This document shows, piece by piece, positions 5,764-11,521 of a DNA stretch of 19,537 bases. The translations under genes and the position numbers were made by a program. Location: NCBI GenBank assembly GCA_964480695.1, contig CAYZPO010000016.1, positions 1-19,537 of the forward strand, given 5' to 3'. Numbering within the stretch: the stretch's first letter is position 1; each line of letters opens with the position of its first letter. The notes beneath the pieces are model-generated. The model saw nothing but the letters and a program-made list of their open reading frames with translations. It was not told where the DNA came from and did not search any database. This DNA is from CAZDDW01 sp964480695 (lineage in GTDB: Bacteria; Patescibacteriota; Patescibacteriia; UBA9934; CAZDDW01).

Positions 5764-6750
5764 ATGGGTATCACAGGTCTTTTCAAGGTCGGGCGAGCTG
5801 AACTGCTTCGGCGGTTCATTGCCCATGAACTAGAAACCAAAACTGGACATTCGGATCCTGAACCCTGGCTCAACCAACAGGCCGGAGCTAAGGGTCCTGA
5901 TGACGGTCCGGAAGCCCTGCGTCTCCCGCAGAAACGACTGGAGAAGATGCTCCAGGCCGATGGTCTGATCTCGATCCTGGAAGCCAGGGCCGAGCCCACG
6001 CTCTGGGGAGATCTGGTTGACGAGGCTTCTCAGCACTACGGACCACACTCCAGAACCATGCTTCACGTGCTCGGGGTTTCAACCAGTGGACGCAGGCCGC
6101 ATGTCAAGATGTACACCATCACCACGCCGTCGATCGCGGAACAGTATGGTGTGCCTGTCCTGCTCTGGGTCAGAGACGAATTTTCCAGTTTCTTGCTTGA
6201 ACTAGAAAAGGATGACTCAGGATTTTTCGTCCTGAAAGAAGCCGGCGCTTTCAATGTCTGGCAGATCGTCCTGGACACCTGGCGACGAGAAAGTCATCCC
6301 TTCGGTAACTCAGCGCGGACCTTCGCCCACACCATCTACGTCACCCTGGTTCTTCAACTGGAAGACCGGGCTCGCCGAGACTTCCAAGCAGCAGTCGCTG
6401 TGTCCCCAGACGGGACCAAGGTCGTCCAAGCTGGCTGGGTTCTGATCCGTCCTCCGGGCCGTCCGGACGAAGCGAAAATCGTTCGCGGTTCACGCTTCCG
6501 CCAGCACAAGATCCGACTCGAACCAACCAGCAAGACCATTCGTCCCAGAACGGTTCTGCCGGTTGACATGGATCCTGACCACGCTCTGGCCCATGCCTCG
6601 ACTCTGTACCGACGCGAGGCTGGTGGTTGGGGAGCTGCCAAACAGGCCCTGATCAAGTGCAAGGCACCGAAAGGTGATGACAAGGGCTTCTCGGTCCTGG
6701 TGACCTGTCCCAGCCTGTGCCCGGACCTTCTCCCGACCTCCACTCCGTAA
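5764..6750 (+). CDS. Unrecognised cytoplasmic protein, distant paralogue of the next two genes
   Basis: The product has 328 residues, no signal peptide and no membrane segment. The start ATG follows GGAGAAG at 5752. It resembles the tandem proteins at 6901 and 8033 in layout: a short MG..LF N-terminus, a middle region, then a charged helix ending in an aspartate-phenylalanine (RARRDFQAAVAVSPDG), which matches GQDFDGAVAVSKDG in the 8033 protein, followed by a strand-rich C-terminal part beginning VVQAGWVLI. The similarity is weak elsewhere, so I treat it as a diverged family member. It shares a transcript with the lipoprotein and ends at cassette terminator B. Function unknown. Confidence 0.7.
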   Translation: MGITGLFKVGRAELLRRFIAHELETKTGHSDPEPWLNQQAGAKGPDDGPEALRLPQKRLEKMLQADGLISILEARAEPTLWGDLVDEASQHYGPHSRTMLHVLGVSTSGRRPHVKMYTITTPSIAEQYGVPVLLWVRDEFSSFLLELEKDDSGFFVLKEAGAFNVWQIVLDTWRRESHPFGNSARTFAHTIYVTLVLQLEDRARRDFQAAVAVSPDGTKVVQAGWVLIRPPGRPDEAKIVRGSRFRQHKIRLEPTSKTIRPRTVLPVDMDPDHALAHASTLYRREAGGWGAAKQALIKCKAPKGDDKGFSVLVTCPSLCPDLLPTSTP

Positions 6751-6753
6751 CCT

Positions 6754-6793
6754 GCCCGCCGCTTCACTTCTCCTCGAAGCGTGCGGGTTTTCG
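6754..6793 (+). terminator. Cassette terminator B
   Basis: GCCCGC-CGCTTC pairs with GAAGCGTGCGGG, followed by TTTTC. It ends the 5131-6750 unit and lies directly before promoter B. Confidence 0.85.
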
Positions 6794-6799
6794 GTTAGG

Positions 6800-6828
6800 T
6801 TGACTCATAACCTTGGTCATGCTTAAAT
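6800..6828 (+). promoter_or_regulatory. Cassette promoter B
   Basis: TTGACT (6800-6805), a 17-base spacer and TTAAAT (6823-6828) with an extended TG. It drives the first tandem paralogue and is insulated from upstream transcription by terminator B. Confidence 0.8.
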
Positions 6829-6834
6829 GGTCTC

Positions 6835-6900
6835 AACTTCAACCAGTGCTTCCGTGGGATTGAAACCCCCCAGTAGGCACCAACCGTGAAAGGTTGCGAC
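6835..6900 (+). promoter_or_regulatory. Conserved structured 5' leader, copy 1
   Basis: This leader matches 7966-8032 over most of its length. It holds a small hairpin with GTGGG and CCC arms (GTGGGATTGAAACCCCCC) and a second one, CAACC-GTGAAA-GGTTG. The second hairpin places the likely Shine-Dalgarno GAAAGG in its loop and stem next to the ATG. In the other copy CAACC becomes CAGCC, which still pairs with GGTTG through a G-U pair. Possible translational control; no known riboswitch class recognised. Confidence 0.5.
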
Positions 6901-7860
6901 ATGGGTCTTTTCAGTACGAGTCTAGAAGAACGGCGGCAACGGTTTGTGCAAAACCGTCAGTTCCCCAGACTGGAAATCAAATTCGGTCCTCCTGGTCCTG
7001 GCTTGTATGACCAGCTCAGCCTGGAATGGATCGAGCAGCAGCGTCAGGCCGAAAGCCCTGACTTCGTCAACTGGCCAGGGTACGTCCTGCAGCTGGATCG
7101 CTTCCGGTCCAAGTTCAGCAGCATGGACATCATGGTTGACCTACTGTCCTGCACTTCATCGAACGTGCCCGCCCGTGACGAACCAACCACTTCGTTGTTG
7201 GAGGCCGTGGTCAGCGCGATGCAAGCAGGTTCGTGCCAGGTTTTCAAGCAGTACCAGGGTGGTAACTTCCTGGCTGTGCTCACTGTCGATGGACAGCAGA
7301 CACTGGTCTTGATCAAAAAGCTCGACCAAGGAAACAAAAGGGTTTCCGTGAACATGGACCAGGTGACACCCAGGTCTGTGATGGAGATCCTGCTTCAGCA
7401 ATGGCACGAGCAGGTTCAGGACTGGACCAGAATCCGCGAGCGGCTGATCGAACTGCTGGAAGAAAGCCTACAGGAAGTAGAGCAGGACGCAGGACAGGCC
7501 TTTGACCAGGCCGTGGGTGTGACTGACGATGGTTTGGAGATCATGACCGCTCACCAGGTGGCTGTGATCGAGAAAGACGGCTCTGTCACTTCCTATGCCC
7601 CTGAGGTCTTTGTTGGAAACAAAATCCGGTTTGAACCGCCACTTTGTCGTGCTACCAGGTCAGGATTCCTTCCATTAAAAGAGCAGGCAATCCTCAAACG
7701 CATCATGCCGAGCCTGGGTCTGAAACTAAAGCCGGGTCAACAGGTTCGCCTCAAATTGAACCCACCGGTCCTGGCCGCCCCCACCCCGAAACGTACCGTC
7801 CTGATCACGCCACGCGCACTGGTTCCGGAGCTGCCGGCCGGCACACCGACGATCGGATAG
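6901..7860 (+). CDS. Tandem paralogue 1, unrecognised soluble protein
   Basis: The product has 319 residues, with the start set to ATG 6901 by alignment with the copy at 8033; a GTG 15 bases upstream is in frame but lies in the leader hairpin. Conserved blocks shared with copy 2 are the N-terminus (LEERRQRFV), a helical region WTRIRERLIELLEESLQE (about residues 181-198), the segment SVTSYAPEVFVGNKI, and the C-terminus VLITPRALVPELP-TPTIG. There is no signal peptide or TM segment. It is monocistronic, with its own promoter (6800) and terminator (7885). I do not recognise the family; charged helices and a beta-rich C-terminal half suggest two domains. Confidence 0.75.
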   Translation: MGLFSTSLEERRQRFVQNRQFPRLEIKFGPPGPGLYDQLSLEWIEQQRQAESPDFVNWPGYVLQLDRFRSKFSSMDIMVDLLSCTSSNVPARDEPTTSLLEAVVSAMQAGSCQVFKQYQGGNFLAVLTVDGQQTLVLIKKLDQGNKRVSVNMDQVTPRSVMEILLQQWHEQVQDWTRIRERLIELLEESLQEVEQDAGQAFDQAVGVTDDGLEIMTAHQVAVIEKDGSVTSYAPEVFVGNKIRFEPPLCRATRSGFLPLKEQAILKRIMPSLGLKLKPGQQVRLKLNPPVLAAPTPKRTVLITPRALVPELPAGTPTIG

Positions 7861-7884
7861 ACTCACCTCCCAGACACTCGCCTC

Positions 7885-7923
7885 ACCCGCCGCTTCACTT
7901 CTCCTCGAAGCGCGCGGGTTTTC
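7885..7923 (+). terminator. Cassette terminator C
   Basis: ACCCGC-CGCTTC pairs with GAAGCGCGCGGGT, followed by TTTTC. It is nearly identical to copies A and B. Confidence 0.85.
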
Positions 7924-7931
7924 GGTTTGGG

Positions 7932-7960
7932 TTGACCAAAGACATCAAACATGCTTAAAT
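7932..7960 (+). promoter_or_regulatory. Cassette promoter C
   Basis: TTGACC (7932-7937), a 17-base spacer and TTAAAT (7955-7960) preceded by catgc as in A and B. It drives the second tandem paralogue. Confidence 0.8.
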
Positions 7961-7965
7961 AGCCC

Positions 7966-8032
7966 CAGATTCAACCAATGCTTCCGTGGGATCGACCCCC
8001 CTAGCAAACACCAGCCGTGAAAGGTTGTCAAA
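7966..8032 (+). promoter_or_regulatory. Conserved structured 5' leader, copy 2
   Basis: Shares TGCTTCCGTGGGAT, a C-rich arm, and CCGTGAAAGGTTG with 6835-6900. Paired arms are kept (GTGGG with CCC; CAGCC with GGTTG) while loops vary, which favours an RNA structure over simple recent copying. Confidence 0.5.
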
Positions 8033-9031
8033 ATGGATCTTTTCAATACGAGCCTAGAAGAACGGCGGCAGCGGTTTGTTCATGATCAAATGTTCCCCAA
8101 GTTGGATACTATAGATGTCTTCAATGTTCCCCCTCGTTTTTATCGACTCAGTCAAGACTGGATCGACGAAGAACGCCAGGCTGAAAGTCCGGACGAGACC
8201 ACATGGTTGAGATACCTCCTGCATCGCAAACACCACTTTTACAGAAATTCTTTTGGCAGGAAAAATTTGGTTGATCTATTGCTCAACTACGCTCAACCAA
8301 ATATACCTCCACGCAAGGAACCGAATACTTCATTGCTGGAAGCCTTCCCTGAGATGATGCAAGGTAGCTCATTCCCGGTCTTCCAACAATGTTACCCGAG
8401 GCGTCGCAGTCAAAACTTGCTGACCTTGGCCCCCATCAACGACAGGTATATGGTGGTCGAGATCGTAGCCAATAAGAAGACTGGCATATCCCTATCTCTC
8501 GTTACAGAATATATAGAGTGGCGAGTAATGGAGATTCTGCTCGAACAATGGAAGGAGCAGGTTGGGGAGTGGACCAGGATCAGGGATCGGCTGATCGAAC
8601 TGCTGGAAGAAAGCCTGCAAGAGGCCAAAAAGAAAGCCGGACAGGACTTTGACGGAGCTGTGGCTGTTTCAAAAGATGGTCTGGAAATCATGACCGCTAA
8701 TCGGGTGGTTGTAATCGAGGAAGATGGCTCTGTCACCTCCTATGCCCCTGAGGTCTTTGTTGGAAACAAAATCCTTCTGAATCCTCCGACATATCCTGTA
8801 ACTGAAAACTATCCTGAAACCAGAACCACAGGAACTGTTACGTTGGATGAGATCCGGTGTGCTGCACAAAATACGAGATCGAGCTATCAATCCGGTCAAC
8901 AGATTCGGTTACTATACAGGTCATCGCATAATAAAGTCTCTCTTGGTCAGATACTACCGGAATTTCGCGTCCTAATAACACCGCGCGCTCTGGTCCCGGA
9001 ACTGCCACCGGATACGCCAACGATCGGATAG
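8033..9031 (+). CDS. Tandem paralogue 2, unrecognised soluble protein
   Basis: This 332-residue protein is closely similar to the 6901 product at the N-terminus (LEERRQRFV), in WTRIRDRLIELLEESLQEA (about residues 185-203), in SVTSYAPEVFVGNKI, and at the C-terminus VLITPRALVPELP-TPTIG. The intervening stretches (about 45-160 and 250-310) are very different and more AT-rich. Conservation is thus in sharp blocks, as expected from recombination or gene conversion between copies. ATG 8033 is preceded by GAAAGG in the conserved leader. It ends before terminator D and converges on the HNH gene. Function unknown. Confidence 0.75.
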   Translation: MDLFNTSLEERRQRFVHDQMFPKLDTIDVFNVPPRFYRLSQDWIDEERQAESPDETTWLRYLLHRKHHFYRNSFGRKNLVDLLLNYAQPNIPPRKEPNTSLLEAFPEMMQGSSFPVFQQCYPRRRSQNLLTLAPINDRYMVVEIVANKKTGISLSLVTEYIEWRVMEILLEQWKEQVGEWTRIRDRLIELLEESLQEAKKKAGQDFDGAVAVSKDGLEIMTANRVVVIEEDGSVTSYAPEVFVGNKILLNPPTYPVTENYPETRTTGTVTLDEIRCAAQNTRSSYQSGQQIRLLYRSSHNKVSLGQILPEFRVLITPRALVPELPPDTPTIG

Positions 9032-9055
9032 ACTTGCCTCCAAGACACTCGCCTC

Positions 9056-9094
9056 GCCCGCCCCCTCCACAATCTCGGAGAGCGCGGGTTTTCG
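9056..9094 (+). terminator. Cassette terminator D (diverged)
   Basis: CCCGCCCCCTCC pairs imperfectly with GGAGAGCGCGGG, followed by TTTTCGG. The arms have changed relative to A-C but pairing is largely kept. Confidence 0.75.
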
Positions 9095-9106
9095 GTTTGA
9101 CCCAGT

Positions 9107-9510
9107 TTAGTCCTTAGTAATTTTTTTCAAAACTTTTAACTTGTGTTCCAGCTCAGGAATTATCTGTCGTATACTTCTAGACTTCTGAATATTGTTGTTG
9201 CATCGAGCACATAAGAGAATTAGGTTCTCAGGATATTGCGATATATCACCGTGACTTGAAGGAATTCGATGCCCCCACTGTAATTTCAAATAAGACAGCT
9301 TCATGTCCCGAGGCTCATTCCAGCAATACCGGTCATCACCTCCAGCAAAAGCACACGTCCCTTTTTGACAAATTGCCGTCGCTCTTCTACATTCATTTTC
9401 ACCCCCATTGTCCGCAAGTGCGATCTAAGAGTATCGGAAATCCTTTTGATTTCCTCCTCCAATATCTGGGGCCAAGAATAAGTATCTTTAATATGCTCTT
9501 TAAAACTCAT
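9107..9510 (-). pseudogene. HNH endonuclease-like gene split by a frameshift
   Basis: The first frame starts at ATG 9510 (MSFKEHIKDTYSWPQILEEE) and ends at 9301. The rest continues in the -1 frame, open from about 9445 to the TAA at 9107. It reads ENECRRATAICQKGTCAFAG, then GDDRYCWNEPRD, QWGHRIPSS and ENLILLCARCNNN. Histidine, asparagine and paired cysteines there fit an HNH nuclease fold with a zinc-binding Cys pair. The junction lies between about 9395 and 9445, most simply one lost base near TTGCGG or the run of five Cs at 9402-9406. It could be a decayed gene, a consensus error or, less likely, programmed frameshifting; I see no classical slippery heptamer. It starts two bases after the YbaK stop, so it was translated with it. 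Confidence 0.65.
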
Positions 9511-9512
9511 AT

Positions 9513-9974
9513 TTAATCTGCTACATCAATAGTTTTATAATCGACTAGTTTATTCAGGTCCCTGGCCGCCACAATCAAACCAATTAGGTGGTCACCGGAA
9601 CTGACGTTAATTCTTTCCAAATTGAGAACTCGTTGGTCGACAAAAAGATCGACCTGAAGAGCGAGTGGACACACTGCCCCAGGCTCAACGCCAGCCACTG
9701 TCATCACGTCCTCACGATCAGCGATCCGCACATGTTCACCAAACACCTCTTTAGCTTTGGAAAAATCAACGCGGTCGTTTCCCCGCAAGAGCACGCCAAA
9801 TTTTTGCTTACTCTTCTTCCCTTTTAAAATAATCGTCTTACAGATCTCATCAACTTGAATCTGATCTTTGGAAAACTTTACTACGTCCTCGACTGTAAAC
9901 GCTCGATCAGACAACTCCATCAATTGATACTCAACCCCAGCCTGATCTAATTTTTGAATCACTTGGTCTTTCAT
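9513..9974 (-). CDS. YbaK/EbsC-type aminoacyl-tRNA deacylase
   Basis: This 153-residue protein has the length and pattern of the free-standing YbaK/ProX editing domain, which hydrolyses misacylated tRNAs such as Cys-tRNA(Pro) or Ala-tRNA(Pro). Family features are the N-terminal helix LDQAGVEYQLMELS, a lysine-rich strand ICKTIILKGK with the lysine usually needed for activity, VLLRGNDRVDFSKAKEVFG, and GVEPGAVCPLAL, which matches the conserved glycine/proline loop. The exact tRNA cannot be told from sequence alone. The start at 9974 lies close behind a -10 box, giving an almost leaderless message. The HNH-like gene follows immediately. Confidence 0.85.
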   Translation of the reverse strand: MKDQVIQKLDQAGVEYQLMELSDRAFTVEDVVKFSKDQIQVDEICKTIILKGKKSKQKFGVLLRGNDRVDFSKAKEVFGEHVRIADREDVMTVAGVEPGAVCPLALQVDLFVDQRVLNLERINVSSGDHLIGLIVAARDLNKLVDYKTIDVAD

Positions 9975-9982
9975 ATAAACCC

Positions 9983-10011
9983 ATCATAGGCTGTGAACAA
10001 AAATTTGACAA
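9983..10011 (-). promoter_or_regulatory. Promoter of the YbaK-like gene
   Basis: On the minus strand TTGTCA (10011-10006), a 17-base spacer and TATGAT (9988-9983), then 8 bases to the ATG. The -35 lies in a 17-base segment, GAGTTGTCAAATTTTTG, repeated exactly at 11304-11320. Confidence 0.7.
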
Positions 10012-10020
10012 CTCTTCGGT

Positions 10021-10091
10021 GTATAAAAACAAAATCCGGTCGAGTTCCCTGGGGAGGAAACACGACCGGCAAGGGTCAGCGGGTAGCTGAC
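10021..10091 (-). terminator. Terminator of the 10157-11134 gene, with a second hairpin
   Basis: On the minus strand CCGGTCG and CGACCGG (10036-10069) close a hairpin whose inner arms TTTCC and GGGAA also pair, followed by ATTTTGTTTTTAT. Upstream of it on the same strand a second hairpin, GTCAGC-5 bases-GCTGAC (10075-10091), lies in the 3' region. The rest of 10092-10156 holds no gene I can support. Confidence 0.8.
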
Positions 10092-10156
10092 AGAGTCTTG
10101 GGAGTTGTGTTGGGCAGACTCGCCCGAAGGAAGGAACGGAGCGGGTTGAGGTAGGT

Positions 10157-11134
10157 CTAGGCGGAGATCCCCTCCATGCTCGTGATGAAGGTACTCAGAT
10201 CGTCCGGCAGATCCGTGATCGGGATGAACTCGGCTCTGCGCAGACCGTCCGTATCCGGCGAGGTGACCATGGCGATGACCTGGCCCTCGGTGGTCCCGAC
10301 CTGGGTCGGTCCGATGATCCCATCGTAGGCACCGTTCAGGTCGATGGCCGCGATCTCGGGGATCATGACGATCTTGTCGGCCGCGAACTCGATCTTGTAA
10401 CCCTCGATGATCGTTCCGGAGGTGACCACGATGCTGCTCTTGCCCCAGTCGCGGGACAGGTAGGTCAGCGGCTGGCCGAGCTCGGCGATCTGGGTCCAGT
10501 ACTCGTTGATGTCGGTCACGTCGATCTTCCCGGCGATGGCGCTCTTGACGTGGATCAGGTCCAGCCCATAGATCGCCGTGTCGTTGATCTTGCCCTGGAT
10601 CAGAGCGCCGTCCACGAAGGTGAACTGGGTCGCGCCGTCGATGTGCTGCAACGGCACCTGGATCCACTTCGTACCGTCCGTGGCGTAGATCACGCGGTCG
10701 ATCTCGGCTCCCAGCGCGACCAGCGTGTGGGCCTGGATCTCCGACGCGCCCAGGATCTTGCCGGTCTTGTCGAAGATGGCGCTCGCCAGTGCCTTGCCCA
10801 GCGCTTCGATGTGCGGGTTGTCCATGGCCGCCTTGGTCGTGGAGATCAGGAACAGGCCCGTCTTCGGGCACTTCCCGATGAACGAGATCGGGGCGTAGCC
10901 GGGCTTGGTGTAGCCCCCGGTGATCCCGGCGAGGAAGGACTCCTTGAACTCCGCGCCGATCAGGTCAGCCTTGTTGCCGATCAGGTGGACCGTGCCGTCG
11001 ATCTTGTTGATGGCCAGACTGATCACGTCCAGCGGACTGGTCAGCCCCTTGATCAGGAACGTCATGGCCGCAGTCACGCTGGGCAGCATCATCTCGAACA
11101 GACTCACCGTTGTCCTTGTCTTCATCTCATTCAA
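10157..11134 (-). CDS. GC-rich orphan gene, soluble protein of unknown function
   Basis: The 325-residue product (MNEMKTRTTVSLFEMMLPSV...) has no clear signal peptide, although residues 13-32 are moderately hydrophobic. The body is strand-rich with many Ile/Val and Gly-Asp turns (IDGTVHLIGNKADLIG, GKINDTAIYGLDLIHVKS, SSIVVTSGTIIEGYKIEFA). Codons are strongly GC-ending, unlike the neighbouring YbaK gene, which suggests high expression or a different origin. It has its own promoter (11257-11285), a leader of about 115 bases with a possible short ORF, and its own terminator. ATG 11134 and ATG 11125 are both possible starts. I do not recognise the family. Confidence 0.75.
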   Translation of the reverse strand: MNEMKTRTTVSLFEMMLPSVTAAMTFLIKGLTSPLDVISLAINKIDGTVHLIGNKADLIGAEFKESFLAGITGGYTKPGYAPISFIGKCPKTGLFLISTTKAAMDNPHIEALGKALASAIFDKTGKILGASEIQAHTLVALGAEIDRVIYATDGTKWIQVPLQHIDGATQFTFVDGALIQGKINDTAIYGLDLIHVKSAIAGKIDVTDINEYWTQIAELGQPLTYLSRDWGKSSIVVTSGTIIEGYKIEFAADKIVMIPEIAAIDLNGAYDGIIGPTQVGTTEGQVIAMVTSPDTDGLRRAEFIPITDLPDDLSTFITSMEGISA

Positions 11135-11149
11135 CTTTCTGGCAACCCC

Positions 11150-11206
11150 TCAGGCTACCGATGTGTCAACCGCACTGCCTTTAGACACCACGTCCTTTAG
11201 CCTCAC
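11150..11206 (-). CDS. Possible 18-residue upstream ORF in the orphan gene's leader
   Basis: On the minus strand GGGGGAG lies ten bases before a GTG (11206) that opens an 18-codon frame (VRLKDVVSKGSAVDTSVA) ending 15 bases before the main start. A hairpin CCTCATC-4 bases-GATGAGG precedes it at about 11221-11238. The strong ribosome site supports translation, but short length and a GTG start leave this uncertain. Confidence 0.3.
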   Translation of the reverse strand: MRLKDVVSKGSAVDTSVA

Positions 11207-11256
11207 GGTTATTCTGCTCCCCCTCATCGCCTGATGAGGTCTAAGCAACGGGCGGA

Positions 11257-11285
11257 AGTGTACATCAGCCATGAATATGTGTCAA
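11257..11285 (-). promoter_or_regulatory. Promoter of the orphan gene 10157-11134
   Basis: On the minus strand TTGACA (11285-11280), a 17-base spacer and TACACT (11262-11257). The predicted start near 11250 leaves a leader of about 115 bases. Confidence 0.65.
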
Positions 11286-11336
11286 GAAACCATGTCCACA
11301 TGTCAAAAATTTGACAACTCCCCACATGCATTGACA
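11280..11336. promoter_or_regulatory. Palindromic TGTCAA/TTGACA cluster between divergent promoters
   Basis: TGTCAA at 11280 and 11301, and TTGACA at 11311 and 11331, are spaced 20-21 bases apart within each pair. The inner two form the palindrome TGTCAA-AAAT-TTGACA. The outer two are the -35 boxes of the divergent promoters. The arrangement could bind a dimeric regulator or be extra polymerase sites. CAAAAATTTGACAACTC (11304-11320) recurs exactly at 9998-10014. Confidence 0.5.
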
Positions 11337-11359
11337 AGCCAAAAAAAATGTGGTATTCT
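11331..11359 (+). promoter_or_regulatory. Promoter of the His-leader / ATP-grasp-like unit
   Basis: TTGACA (11331-11336), a 17-base spacer and TATTCT (11354-11359) with an extended TG. The leader ATG follows after nine bases, so the leader ORF would be translated from nearly the first base of the RNA. Confidence 0.8.
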
Positions 11360-11368
11360 ATTCCCGCT

Positions 11369-11437
11369 ATGAATTTCCGAATGAACACAATCCATCATCA
11401 CTCAAGCTTTTTCCTGACCAGGAATGGCCTGAGTTGA
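11369..11437 (+). CDS. Leader peptide ORF with three consecutive His codons
   Basis: A 22-codon ORF starting MNFRMNTIHHHSSFF and ending LTRNGLS, TGA at 11435-11437. His codons lie at 11393-11401. Its later codons contain TTCCTGACCAGGAA (11411-11424), the exact reverse complement of the terminator core at 11471-11484. Position just after the promoter, the His run and overlap with an alternative pairing strand fit an attenuator leader peptide. No Shine-Dalgarno is expected because the ATG is almost at the RNA 5' end. Confidence 0.55.
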   Translation: MNFRMNTIHHHSSFFLTRNGLS

Positions 11438-11464
11438 TATTGTTTCTAGTTTAAATATCAAAAT

Positions 11465-11493
11465 AGCCCCTTCCTGGTCAGGAAGGGGCTTTT
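11465..11493 (+). terminator. Attenuator terminator upstream of the ATP-grasp-like gene
   Basis: AGCCCCTTCCT-GGTC-AGGAAGGGGCT is a perfect 11 bp stem followed by TTTGGTTT. It lies in the 5' leader between promoter (11331) and gene (11522), with only the leader ORF upstream, so it can only regulate that unit. The strand at 11411-11424 can pair with its core over 14 bases and break the hairpin. Confidence 0.75.
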
Positions 11494-11521
11494 GGTTTAT
11501 ACAAACAACACGGAGGAAAAC

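Larger units (their letters stand above)
6754..9094 (+). repeat. Tandem duplication of a terminator-promoter-leader-gene cassette
   Basis: Two head-to-tail units, each with terminator, promoter, structured leader and a gene of about 1 kb, occupy 6754-7884 and 7885-9055, and a third terminator (9056) closes the array. Post-gene spacers are also similar (cacctcccagacactcgcct against tgcctccaagacactcgcct). After terminator D only the -35-like TTTGACC remains; the matching -10 is missing where the array meets the HNH gene. Confidence 0.75.

Noticed and set aside
7644..7958. ORF crossing from paralogue 1 through terminator C, ending KRAGFRFGL
   Set aside because: It only reproduces the translated terminator seen at 5031 and starts inside another gene in the wrong frame.
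5031..9094. CRISPR-like array because of four similar GC-rich repeats
   Set aside because: Repeats are gene-length apart and are plainly terminators followed by promoters.
9300..9420. Programmed -1 frameshift in the HNH gene
   Set aside because: CAAAAAG and GGGGGTG near the overlap do not fit the X XXY YYZ slippery pattern in the zero frame, so decay or a sequence error is simpler.
9984..10871. A long open frame rich in Arg, Asp and His, overlapping 10157-11134
   Set aside because: It is a shifted frame of a GC-rich gene; its low-complexity composition and lack of a ribosome site mark it as a shadow.
10550..11200. Plus-strand ORF antisense to the same orphan gene
   Set aside because: It covers the strong minus-strand promoter leader and has typical antisense composition; no start signals.
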